DNA of 64,000 bases from Formosa sp. L2A11 (GTDB lineage Bacteria; Bacteroidota; Bacteroidia; Flavobacteriales; Flavobacteriaceae): positions 2,604,001 through 2,668,000 of the forward strand of contig NZ_CP047028.1 of NCBI RefSeq assembly GCF_009796865.1, in the 5' to 3' direction. The notes under the pieces were generated by a model that was given only the letters and a program-made list of their open reading frames with translations, was not told the DNA's origin and ran no database searches. The first letter of the stretch is position 1, and the number at the start of each line of letters is the position of its first letter. Shown here piece after piece: positions 1-8,281 of this stretch. A program made the position numbers and the translations under genes.

Positions 1-522
1 TAATAATTCAGAAAAACCAAGAATATTTGCAAGAGGTGTATTTAATTCGTGTGCAATGCCTGCAGTAATTTCTCCCAGAATATTTAAACGATCACTACGT
101 TCCATTTGTCGTTTTAAAACGGCCTCATTTTTTATAATTTGAAAGCGCTCTAATAAGCTTCCCAATTTTAATGCAACGTTATTTAGCAATTGTTGTTCTT
201 CTTTTAGAAAAGAATTTTCAATTAATGATTTAGAAGAATATTTGGCTATAATACTTCCGTTTTTAGTGTTAAATAGTTTTATAGATGTTGAAATTTCTGG
301 AGAATAAGAATCTGTTTGTCCTGTTTTTACACATGTTTTACCATATTGAATACAAATTTCGGTATGTTCTGGATACTGAAATGCATTTTTTAAACTATAA
401 GATATTGCTTGAAAAACAGCTTCAATTTCTTCGTAATTAGCATTCACAATTATGGACGATACCTCGTATAAACAGGTTAATTCCTTAATGCGTTCTTGTA
501 GTGCGTGTTCGGTAGTATTCAT
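1..522 (-). CDS. Sensor histidine kinase, GAF-type N-terminus (partial, 3' end outside window)
   Basis: The first 174 residues of a cytoplasmic sensor kinase are visible; the gene runs off the left edge. The ATG at 520-522 starts MNTTEHALQERIKELTCLYE, a helical linker of the kind that precedes GAF domains. The middle (about residues 20-125) looks like a GAF sensor domain. A histidine-kinase dimerisation box follows, with GIAHELNTPLANILGFSE placing the phospho-acceptor at about His158. No transmembrane segment is present in this portion. The ATP-binding domain is expected beyond the window. The ligand cannot be read from the sequence. The open frame has no stop in the window. Confidence 0.85.
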   Translation of the reverse strand, partial: MNTTEHALQERIKELTCLYEVSSIIVNANYEEIEAVFQAISYSLKNAFQYPEHTEICIQYGKTCVKTGQTDSYSPEISTSIKLFNTKNGSIIAKYSSKSLIENSFLKEEQQLLNNVALKLGSLLERFQIIKNEAVLKRQMERSDRLNILGEITAGIAHELNTPLANILGFSELL

Positions 523-760
523 GATATTTAATTAATCTATAAAATTAATCAAAAATCACGCCCGTTTTTTATGTGAATGAATAATTTGTAGTCCATTTTT
601 TAAGAATTTAGTTGTTTTTTAGACGAATAAATAATTCATTTAAAGGAAGATGTTTACTAATATTTTTAATGCATTTTATTTAAAAGCAATAGAATCTTTT
701 GGTTTTATATTCATAATATTGTTTACACTTTTAGTATTACAATTTAAGTTTTAAAAATTT

Positions 761-1690
761 ATGAGCAAACCACGAAAAGGCATATTAATTATACTCTCAT
801 TCTTCGCCATTTATGTTATTTGGGGTTCTACATATTTAATGAATAAAATTGTTGTTACAGAAGTAGCTCCATTTTTATTAGCAGCCATTCGTTTTTTAAG
901 TGCAGGGACCTTAATTATGGTTATTTCTAAAGTTTTAAAGCTACCAATGCAGGTTACTAGAGCTCAGTTTATAAATTGTGTTATTGCAGGGTTTTTATTT
1001 CTGGTTTACGGAAATGGTATTTTTGTGTGGGCTCTTAAATATGTAGACAGTGGTTTTGCAGCATTAATTATGGCTACACAACCTTTGTTTGTTATTTTCT
1101 TAATGCGCATAATACAAGGCAAGAAAATACAGCCTAAATCGTTGTTGGGTGTTGGTTTCGGAATGGTAGGTATGTATTTGTTAATTAGTCAGAACACCTT
1201 AAACTTAACTCGAGAAAGTACAGTTGGAATTGTAGTTATATTTACTTGTGTTTTAGGTATAAGTTCTGCTAGTATATTTGTGTCTAAAGCAAATTTACCA
1301 TCTCATTATTTTGTTACAACGGGGTACCAAATGCTAACAGCTGGTGCAACTTTATTATTAGGTAGTTTAATGTTAGGGGAAACCTGGACAAGTCCGTTAG
1401 ATTGGAGTACCAGAGCACAAACAGCTATGGTTTTACTTATTGTATTTGGAAGTGTAGTTGCTTTTACAGCTTTTAATTTTTTACTAAAAGAAGTGTCTAC
1501 AGAAAAAGTAGCAACATCTGCTTATGTAAATCCAGTGATTGCTTTAATGCTAGGTTGGTATGTTTTAGACGAAAATGTGAGTACACAATCTATAATTGCC
1601 GGAGGTGTTTTATTAACGGGTGTTTATTTTATTAATTCTAAGAAAAAACTTGTATTGTTTTCTAGATTTAGAAAGAATGTAAAACTTTAG
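761..1690 (+). CDS. EamA/DMT-family inner-membrane exporter
   Basis: A 309-residue protein of the drug/metabolite transporter superfamily with about ten hydrophobic helices, close to the usual 280-310 length. Signature features are the N-terminal helix with VIWGSTYLMNKIVV and two EamA repeats, the second with AYVNPVIALMLGWYVLDE near residues 255-275. It probably exports a small metabolite or amino acid; the substrate cannot be inferred. It stands alone, convergent with the LytTR regulator downstream (stops 20 bp apart). The ATG at 761 follows an AT-rich leader without a clear Shine-Dalgarno sequence, as is usual in this phylum. Confidence 0.9.
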   Translation: MSKPRKGILIILSFFAIYVIWGSTYLMNKIVVTEVAPFLLAAIRFLSAGTLIMVISKVLKLPMQVTRAQFINCVIAGFLFLVYGNGIFVWALKYVDSGFAALIMATQPLFVIFLMRIIQGKKIQPKSLLGVGFGMVGMYLLISQNTLNLTRESTVGIVVIFTCVLGISSASIFVSKANLPSHYFVTTGYQMLTAGATLLLGSLMLGETWTSPLDWSTRAQTAMVLLIVFGSVVAFTAFNFLLKEVSTEKVATSAYVNPVIALMLGWYVLDENVSTQSIIAGGVLLTGVYFINSKKKLVLFSRFRKNVKL

Positions 1691-1710
1691 TATATAAGTT
1701 TTTATATGAT

Positions 1711-2388
1711 TTAGAACAATTGTGATTTTACGGTATCGTAATAAGAATCGCTTACTGGAATTACAATGTCATTCAGCAATAAATCACGACTTTTTAAACC
1801 CGTAACTTTTTGAGTATTTACAATATAAGAGCGATGTACTCTTAAAAATAATGAAGCTGGTAAGGTTTTTTCTAGAGATTTTAAAGATTGATAACTCATA
1901 ATTTTCCGTCCCTTAAGATGAAACACAACATATTCGCTATCACTTTCTATGTAAATAATGTCTTCGAGTTTAATTTTATGTAAATCGTAACCAGATTTAA
2001 CTGTAATATATTCAGATTTGGGTTTAGGCAATTGTATGGTAGCCGATTTTAGTTTATTTACTGCTTTTAAAAAACGTTCGAAAGTAATTGGCTTTAATAA
2101 GTAATCTAAAGCATCTAATTCAAAACCTTCTATGGCATAATCTGAATATGCAGTTGTAAAAATAATTTTAGTTTCTGCAGGAATCAATTTTGCAAAGTCG
2201 GTACCTTTTATATCAGGCATTTGTATATCTAAAAAAATAACATCTATAGTTTCATTTTTTAGTGTAACCATCGCATCTAAAGGGTTTTCAAAACTACCTC
2301 TAAGTTCTAAAAAGTCAAGTTTTTTTACATAGCCATTTAATAAAGTTCGGGCTAATTCTTCATCATCAATAATTAAACATTTATACAT
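1711..2388 (-). CDS. LytTR-family response regulator
   Basis: A 225-residue response regulator. The N-terminal receiver domain has the acidic pocket IIDDEE (residues 6-11), phospho-acceptor Asp54 in FLDIQMPD, and the conserved Lys in LLKPI. The C-terminal half is a LytTR DNA-binding domain (about residues 125-225) with the characteristic IIYIESDSEYVVFHL and FLRVHRSYIVN motifs. Its start overlaps the upstream LytS-like kinase gene by 8 bp, so the two form a translationally coupled two-component pair. Targets are unknown; nearby candidates include the divergent region at 3434-3818. A second, homologous pair lies at 22155-23937. Confidence 0.93.
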   Translation of the reverse strand: MYKCLIIDDEELARTLLNGYVKKLDFLELRGSFENPLDAMVTLKNETIDVIFLDIQMPDIKGTDFAKLIPAETKIIFTTAYSDYAIEGFELDALDYLLKPITFERFLKAVNKLKSATIQLPKPKSEYITVKSGYDLHKIKLEDIIYIESDSEYVVFHLKGRKIMSYQSLKSLEKTLPASLFLRVHRSYIVNTQKVTGLKSRDLLLNDIVIPVSDSYYDTVKSQLF

Positions 2389-3433
2389 TTTTTTCTAATT
2401 TTAAAGACACACTAAATGTATTATTTACAGTTGTTATTTTTAAATCGTGACTATTAGGATATAATATAGCCAAACGTTTTTTTACATTTTCTAAACCAAT
2501 TCCACCTAAAGCATCTTTATTAATAGGAGCTTCTGGTATGCTGTTCTCAATTTTAAAGAGAATGCTATGCGCGCCGGTTTCTATATAAATGGTTATAAAA
2601 GTATCTTTAATTTTTTCAATATTAGAATGTTTGAACGCATTTTCTACAAACGGTATTAAAAGCATAGGAGATAACATAATATTTGAAGAAGAGACATTAA
2701 AATATGTAGTAATAGGATATGTTTTACTACTTTTTAATCTAAATAATTTAATATAGTTATCTATATAATCCATTTCTTTTTGAAGCGAAACTTCTGGCTG
2801 TTCACATTCGTATAATACATAACGTAACATATCTGAGAGGTAACTAATGCTCTTTTGTGTTTTTTCGGTATCTATACCCGAAAGCGCATAAATGTTATTT
2901 AAAGCATTAAATAGGAAATGCGGATTAATTTGAGATTTTAATAATTTAAGTTCTGTATTTAAAGTCTGTGCTTTACTTTTTATTAAGGCTTCTTCATTTT
3001 TCTGATTGTAATATATAACCTCTACAACAGTAGCTAAAATGTAAGATAAAACAATGAGTAAATTTTGTGTAAGAAATTGAGCATTTGGTCTACGAGGATC
3101 CGGTCCTTCAAGGCCTTCTAAAGATCCTGGACCAAAGCCTAAGCCTCTAAGGCGCGGATCTGGCAATATGTTTTGAGGTGTAAAATAAGAAGCAGCTAAG
3201 TTTACTAATATCAAGATTAGTAAAGAAACACCAATAAAAAGCATATATTTTTTAGTGAACAAATATTTAGGTGCAGCAAAGAAAATAAGTAATAATATCG
3301 CTATAATTTGAGCTACAAAAGCAGACGTATTTTCTAGTAAAAAATGTGTAGCCCAAAACTGCCCAGACCATAAAATTAACCAAATGGTAAGTAGTAATAC
3401 AATCTGAAAACTAAAGCGTTTTAATTTATTCAT
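2381..3433 (-). CDS. LytS-like membrane sensor histidine kinase
   Basis: A 350-residue kinase with four predicted transmembrane segments (about residues 10-28, 38-56, 64-82 and 121-141), then a His_kinase domain with phospho-acceptor His172 in SQINPHFLFNALNN and a C-terminal HATPase containing the N-box PFVENAFKHS and glycine motif GGIGLENVKKRL. Between helices 3 and 4 lies an unusual Pro/Gly/Arg-rich loop at residues 91-118, on the side expected to be periplasmic. It is encoded upstream of, and overlaps by 8 bp, the LytTR regulator gene that it presumably phosphorylates. Confidence 0.92.
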   Translation of the reverse strand: MNKLKRFSFQIVLLLTIWLILWSGQFWATHFLLENTSAFVAQIIAILLLIFFAAPKYLFTKKYMLFIGVSLLILILVNLAASYFTPQNILPDPRLRGLGFGPGSLEGLEGPDPRRPNAQFLTQNLLIVLSYILATVVEVIYYNQKNEEALIKSKAQTLNTELKLLKSQINPHFLFNALNNIYALSGIDTEKTQKSISYLSDMLRYVLYECEQPEVSLQKEMDYIDNYIKLFRLKSSKTYPITTYFNVSSSNIMLSPMLLIPFVENAFKHSNIEKIKDTFITIYIETGAHSILFKIENSIPEAPINKDALGGIGLENVKKRLAILYPNSHDLKITTVNNTFSVSLKLEKNV

Positions 3434-3818
3434 TAGTGTTTAATCTCTATTAATTTATTTCAATTGTAACCAATTAATCTGTTTACTAATACAAATTAAA
3501 GTATTTTTAAATGAATAGATACTTAATAATAGTAAGATTATAGGCATGAAATCAGCTGTTTACTTAAAGTATTATTGAATTCACTTAAAAGGTAAGGGGA
3601 GTCATTGAAAACTACAAATGTTACACAATATATAAAGACTTTCGTAATATAAAATAGAATATTATGTTTGAATTCTAATTAATAGAATAAAAAGCAAAAT
3701 AACAATATGCGCTTTGTAATCCCTAAGTACAGAGTTCAGCTCATAGCAAAAATAAGGACTTGTTTACTTTAAAACGAGTCCTTTATTAGTTTAACTCGTA
3801 ATCTAAACAATTTATAAA
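3434..3818. promoter_or_regulatory. Intergenic region with a -7 element and a hairpin, possible small transcript
   Basis: No protein gene is visible here. A perfect Bacteroidota -7 box, TATGTTTG, lies at 3663-3670 on the plus strand, although no good TTTG is seen at the right distance upstream. A near-perfect inverted repeat with arms around AAGGACT (3754-3760) and AGTCCTT (3777-3783), extended inward by several pairs, follows about 85 nt later. The arrangement fits either the promoter/leader of the decayed SCO gene at 3819 or a short RNA of about 110 nt. Neither can be decided from sequence alone. Confidence 0.35.
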
Positions 3819-4340
3819 ATGAGTAATAAGATAAAATTGTATCGTTTTAAAATAGTAATGTTACTTGTATGCAGTGTGTTATTTACATGTAAACAAAAAC
3901 AAAAATCTATAGATGGTGTTGCTCAAAACACAAACAGACTACCTTATTATCAAGATGCCAGTTTTATGCCGTCTTGGTTTCAGGCTAACGATACGGCTTT
4001 GAAAAATTTTCATAACATACCCGATTTTTCGTTAATCTGCTACACCAGTACGCGATAGTGTACCTGTATTAAAAGCTTATGCGTTATAACACAACACCAT
4101 GTAGATGGCAAAAAATGGCATTTACTAACAGGAGATTGTTCAGAAATTTATAAGTTAGGAAGAACATCTTATTTTATTGAAGAAGATTTAGGACTTACAA
4201 AAACAAACGATAATTTTCTGCACACAGAAAACTTTGTACTTATAGATAAACAAAAGCACATTCGCGAGATTTATAATGGCTTAAATCAAACCGCTGTAAA
4301 GCAGTTAATAGCAGATATTAAGACCCTGAAATCCGAATAA
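3819..4340 (+). pseudogene. SCO1/SenC-family copper chaperone, decayed lipoprotein
   Basis: The frame opens with a lipoprotein-like signal (CSVLFTCKQKQ) and SCO-type sequence up to FHNIPDFSL, then falls out of frame and stops at 4058. A second frame continues the family with TPVRDSVPVLKAYAL, and a third from about 4087 reads VDGKKWHLLTGD, IYKLGRTSYFIEEDLGL, then ENFVLID and IRGIYNG, to a stop at 4338-4340. The central thioredoxin-fold segment with the CxxxC copper-binding motif is missing, so an internal deletion has occurred as well as at least two frame changes. About 170 residues remain where 200-230 are usual. It cannot encode a working SCO protein. Confidence 0.8.
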
Positions 4341-4397
4341 ATTAAAATAGCAACCATTCCCGAGAAAAGTGTAGTTATCTTTGCAGAAAATTACAAT

Positions 4398-5738
4398 ATG
4401 TCAAAATCCTTTTCTAAATTAGGAATCCAAGAAGCTTTGCTTCAAAGTTTATCCGATTTAAAGATTACTGTACCCACAGATATTCAAACTAAAACCATTC
4501 CTTTAATCTTAAACGACACTAAAGATGTTGTTGCTTTGGCTAAAACAGGAACTGGTAAAACAGCAGCTTTCGGTTTGCCTTTATTACAATTAATAGATAC
4601 TGAAAATTCTAACATTCAAGTCTTAATATTAGCGCCAACACGAGAATTGGGTCAGCAAATATTTGCTAATTTAACAGCTTTAGCATCACATAGCCCAGAA
4701 ATTTCTATAGCTTCTGTATGCGGAGGTATTCCTATAAAACCTCAAATAGAGCGTTTAAAAACACCTACGCAAATTGTTATTGCAACACCAGGACGTTTGG
4801 TAGATTTGGTTAAGCGTAATGCTATTGATATTAAACATATTTCGTATTTTGTTTTAGACGAAGCAGACGAAATGGTAAGCGCACTTAAAGAAGATTTAGA
4901 TCTTATTATTACGGAAATACCTAAATCGCGCCGTACTTTATTGTTTACAGCAACTATGCCAGGAACCATAAAGCAGCTTATTCAGAATTATATGTCTAAA
5001 CATGTGGTTCAGGTAGAAGCAGACATGGATACTGTTGGTCATCAGGGAATCGATCATCAATATATAGTTGTAGAACCTATAGAGAAGTTAGAAGTGTTGC
5101 TTCATTTCTTAAAATCGAAAGAAGGACAACGCGGAATTATTTTTTGTAAAACAAAAGCAGCGGTAAATAAGTTAGCTAAAAATTTAGCAATAAATAAATT
5201 CTCATCCGGCGCCATTCATGGAAGTCTAACACAAGGGATTCGCGATCGTGTTATGGGGCAATTTAGAGAAGGCTATATAGATCTTTTAGTGGCTACAGAT
5301 TTAGCAGCACGTGGTATTGATGTAAAAGATGTTGCCTTTGTAATTAATTACCATTTACCAGACGTTTACGATACGTATGTACACCGAAGCGGAAGAACGG
5401 CTAGAGCAGGAGCAAAGGGCTTATCTTTAACTATTCTACAAGAAGAAGAAGTGCAAGATATTGCAGATTTTGAAAATGAATTAGGGATTACGTTTTCTGA
5501 ATTAAAGAAAGCAGATGCACAAACTTTAGAGGAAAGCAATGCTTTAATTTGGGCAAACAAAATTTTTAAAACAAAGCCTAATCGCGATGTGTCTGAAACC
5601 TTTAGAAATAAAATACACACTACATTTCATCATTTAACTAAAGATGAACTTGTAGATAAAATTTTAGCACAATATATTACAGAACATGCAGGAGTAGTTT
5701 CAAAAGAAATAGCTTCTAAAAAGAAGAAAAATAAATAA
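4398..5738 (+). CDS. DEAD-box ATP-dependent RNA helicase
   Basis: A 446-residue superfamily 2 RNA helicase. Motifs in order: Q motif around PTDIQ (26-30), motif I AKTGTGKT (48-55), Ia PTRELGQQ (80-87), Ib TPGRL, motif II DEAD (154-157), motif III written TAT instead of the usual SAT (184-186), then IIFCKTKAAVNKL, ATDLAARGIDV and VHRSGRTARAG in the second RecA domain. A lysine-rich tail of about 70 residues follows the core and ends in KKKKNK. It probably acts in ribosome assembly or RNA remodelling. Only 5 bp separate it from the next helicase gene, so they are likely co-transcribed. Confidence 0.95.
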   Translation: MSKSFSKLGIQEALLQSLSDLKITVPTDIQTKTIPLILNDTKDVVALAKTGTGKTAAFGLPLLQLIDTENSNIQVLILAPTRELGQQIFANLTALASHSPEISIASVCGGIPIKPQIERLKTPTQIVIATPGRLVDLVKRNAIDIKHISYFVLDEADEMVSALKEDLDLIITEIPKSRRTLLFTATMPGTIKQLIQNYMSKHVVQVEADMDTVGHQGIDHQYIVVEPIEKLEVLLHFLKSKEGQRGIIFCKTKAAVNKLAKNLAINKFSSGAIHGSLTQGIRDRVMGQFREGYIDLLVATDLAARGIDVKDVAFVINYHLPDVYDTYVHRSGRTARAGAKGLSLTILQEEEVQDIADFENELGITFSELKKADAQTLEESNALIWANKIFKTKPNRDVSETFRNKIHTTFHHLTKDELVDKILAQYITEHAGVVSKEIASKKKKNK

Positions 5739-5743
5739 TTTCG

Positions 5744-7057
5744 ATGGCAAATTTTTTAAAAGAACAGCAGGATATTTTAAATAAACTGAATATCAAAGCG
5801 TTAAATCCTATGCAGGAACAAGCGCTTTTAGCTATTGAAAATGCAACAAATACAGTGATACTCTCTCCAACAGGAACAGGGAAAACCTTAGCATTTTTAT
5901 TACCTATAATTAAAATGCTAGATCCAGAAGTAGATGATATTCAGGCATTAATTGTTGTACCAACACGCGAGTTAGCAATACAAATAGAACAAGTCGTTCG
6001 CGAGATGGGAACCGGCTTTAAGGTGAATGCCGTATATGGTGGTCGCCCAATGTCTAAAGATAAAATTGAAATTAAACATACACCTGCTATTCTTATAGGA
6101 ACGCCAGGACGTATTTTAGACCATTTTAGTGCGAATCGTTTTTCTAGAGACTCTATTTTAAATTTAATCTTAGATGAATTTGATAAATCTTTAGAACAAG
6201 GTTTTGAAGAAGAAATGCGTGGTATTTTAAATCAATTACCAAATCTTAACAGACGTGTATTAACCTCTGCAACACAGGGTGTTAATATTCCTAATTTTGT
6301 AAAGCTACATCAGCCTGTAGTTTTAGACTTTTTAGATGCTAAAGTGGCTTCAAAATTATCTATTAAAACGGTAGTGTCTCCAACTCAAGATAAAGAGCAA
6401 ACGCTTATAGATTTACTATTACATATTGGGCATAAGCAAGGTATCGTTTTTTGTAATTTAAGAGATAGTATTGAAAATGTAAGTGAAGCGCTTAGAAAAA
6501 AGAGAATCAGTCATTCTTGTTTTTCTGGAGGTATGGAACAAAAAGACCGTGAGCGTGCATTAATTACGTTTAGAAATGGAACCAGTCAGGTATTATTGGC
6601 TACAGATTTGGCGGCTCGTGGTATAGATATTCCAGAATTGGACTTTATTATTCATTACGAATTACCTCATGCAAAAGAAGAGTTTACACACAGAAACGGA
6701 AGAACAGCACGTGTAAATGCTAAAGGAACCGCTTATGTTTTAAGATCGAATCAGGAGCAATTACCTGAATTTATAGAGAAAACAAAGCCTATAGATATTT
6801 CTAAAAAAGTAACCTTTAAACCTCAATTTTGGGAGACCTTATTTATTTCTGGAGGTAGAAAAGATAAAATTTCTAAAGGAGATATTGCAGGATTGTTTTT
6901 TAAACAAGGTGGCTTAAAAAAAGATCAATTAGGTGCTATAGAGCTTAAACAAGATTGTGCTTTTGTGGCTGTGCCTAAAAGTATTGCAGATAGTTTGGTT
7001 GCAACCTTAAACAATTCACGACTTAAAAAGAAAAAAGTACGTATTTATGTTTTGTAA
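5744..7057 (+). CDS. DEAD-box-like RNA helicase with DEFD motif II
   Basis: A 437-residue helicase paralogous to its upstream neighbour. Motif I is SPTGTGKT (41-48), Ia PTRELAIQ (73-80), motif III SAT (175-177), and the second domain carries ATDLAARGIDI and HRNGRTARV. Motif II reads DEFD at residues 144-147 instead of DEAD; the catalytic Asp-Glu and last Asp are kept, so ATPase activity is plausible. A short C-terminal region (about residues 345-437) ends in RLKKKKVRIYVL. It lies 5 bp behind the first helicase, implying one transcript and possibly related RNA substrates. Confidence 0.93.
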   Translation: MANFLKEQQDILNKLNIKALNPMQEQALLAIENATNTVILSPTGTGKTLAFLLPIIKMLDPEVDDIQALIVVPTRELAIQIEQVVREMGTGFKVNAVYGGRPMSKDKIEIKHTPAILIGTPGRILDHFSANRFSRDSILNLILDEFDKSLEQGFEEEMRGILNQLPNLNRRVLTSATQGVNIPNFVKLHQPVVLDFLDAKVASKLSIKTVVSPTQDKEQTLIDLLLHIGHKQGIVFCNLRDSIENVSEALRKKRISHSCFSGGMEQKDRERALITFRNGTSQVLLATDLAARGIDIPELDFIIHYELPHAKEEFTHRNGRTARVNAKGTAYVLRSNQEQLPEFIEKTKPIDISKKVTFKPQFWETLFISGGRKDKISKGDIAGLFFKQGGLKKDQLGAIELKQDCAFVAVPKSIADSLVATLNNSRLKKKKVRIYVL

Positions 7058-7382
7058 GTTATATTGTAGTTTAACGTAATTATGCTTAGACCCTGAACTA
7101 AATTCAGGGTGACGGTAAGATTAAGTCATACAGAATTTGATTAACTCCGTTGAATCTTCGATTTCAGTAGTACACAAACAGCATAAGTATTCATAATATT
7201 AGGGTGCTTGAGTGGAGTCGAAAGTCTTTTTAAGTGTATCTCGACTCTGCTCGATGACCATTAATATTCTAGTGTTTAACATAATTATTCATAATATTAG
7301 GGTGCTTGAGCGGAGTCGAAAGCTTTTTTAAGTATATCTCGACTCCGCTCGATGACCATTGATATTCTAGTGTTTAACATAA
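7058..7382. repeat. REP-like palindromes and a 98-bp tandem repeat
   Basis: A palindrome with arms CCCTGAA/TTCAGGG (7091-7109) is followed by two copies of a roughly 96-bp unit beginning ATTCATAATATTAGGGTGCT at 7189 and 7287, so the period is 98 bp. Each unit contains an inverted repeat; in the second copy it is perfect, GAGCGGAGTCGA at 7308-7319 against TCGACTCCGCTC at 7339-7350, and in the first it has two mismatches (7210-7221 and 7241-7252). Sequences of this kind are scattered in intergenic regions of many flavobacterial genomes, as I recall them. Possible roles are transcription termination, mRNA stabilisation or transposase-mobilised REP elements. Confidence 0.75.
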
Positions 7383-7619
7383 AAACATATTTATTTTATC
7401 TAAATACGCTTTTCAATTTCAGTATCAAACGCACTATGAATATGTGCTCTCATCACTAAATACCAATACATAAAACCCAACACCCATTAACAAGCGTAAA
7501 ATCTAATCATAACATAACATTAATATAACATGCTGATTATTAGTTGTTTTTTATTTTAAAAAGATGATGCATACTAAAATATTAAGATGTACTTTTGCCG
7601 CTTCAAAAAATAATTGAAT
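7383..7619 (+). promoter_or_regulatory. Upstream region of the J-domain gene with -7 element TACTTTTG
   Basis: Non-coding AT-rich DNA. A perfect TAnnTTTG element, TACTTTTG, sits at 7590-7597, 23 nt before the ATG at 7620. The expected transcription start falls near 7604, which supports the ATG at 7620 over the in-frame TTG at 7614. No convincing -33 TTTG is found at 19-nt spacing. Confidence 0.5.
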
Positions 7620-8069
7620 ATGAAACGCATAACGGAATACAGAAAACTTTTTGAAGTTGATAAAAATGCAGATTTAAAGACTTTAAAAAAGCAATATCGT
7701 AGCCTTGCTAAAGAATGGCATCCAGACAAATTTCAAGCAGGAGATCCGTTAGTGGAAGAAGCTGAAGAAAAAACACGTAAAATTACAGATGGTTACCACT
7801 TTCTTGTAAGTATAGCTCCTGAAACCAGAGAAGCTAATAAAGATGTGTATAACGAAACTATTAATTCTGGTGTTGCAGATTTTCAATGGAACAGTTTAGT
7901 TCTTGAAGTTACTTTTGTAGATGGTTCGACTTACGAATATTTTGGAATAACAAAACCTGTTTATATAAAAATGATTAATAGTGATAAAGTGACTCGTTTT
8001 GCAAAACGTAACATTTTTCCTAAATACACATACAGAAAATCTAAACGTATTGTTGAGTCTGCTCAATAA
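7620..8069 (+). CDS. J-domain protein fused to a KTSC domain
   Basis: A 149-residue protein, counted from the ATG at 7620. Residues 4-60 form a J domain with the diagnostic HPD tripeptide at 34-36 (KEWHPDKFQ), which in the family stimulates the ATPase of DnaK. Residues about 85-145 match the short KTSC fold: LVLEVTFVDGSTYEYFGI, then a basic run ending KYTYRKSKR. KTSC domains are small, probably nucleic-acid-associated modules also found at the ends of some lysyl-tRNA synthetases and phage proteins. No glycine-rich or zinc region of classical DnaJ is present. It probably recruits Hsp70 to a specific RNA or DNA client. It is followed by a strong terminator. Confidence 0.8.
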   Translation: MKRITEYRKLFEVDKNADLKTLKKQYRSLAKEWHPDKFQAGDPLVEEAEEKTRKITDGYHFLVSIAPETREANKDVYNETINSGVADFQWNSLVLEVTFVDGSTYEYFGITKPVYIKMINSDKVTRFAKRNIFPKYTYRKSKRIVESAQ

Positions 8070-8096
8070 GCAGATTTTATACATATTGTAGAATAT

Positions 8097-8133
8097 AAAA
8101 GCACGAACCTCAATTGAGGTTCGTGCTTTTTTT
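8097..8133. terminator. Rho-independent terminator, perfect 26-nt palindrome
   Basis: The arms GCACGAACCTCAA and TTGAGGTTCGTGC abut at 8101-8126 without an unpaired loop and are flanked by AAAA on the left and TTTTTTT on the right. It ends the J-domain/KTSC gene and would work in both directions. Confidence 0.9.
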
Positions 8134-8281
8134 ATGGGTAATTTTTTTTAGTTGAATCTATATCTTTAATAGTATAATATGTAAATTGTAAAACACAAAG
8201 TAAACATTAGTTTATTCCGATAATAGTACTTACAAAAAGAGACTTTTGTTTGTATATAACTAGTTGTGGCTAATATAAAAA

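Noticed and set aside
7189..7382. Possible CRISPR array
   Set aside because: Only two copies with a 98-bp period, internal palindromes and no spacer-like variable segments or cas genes.
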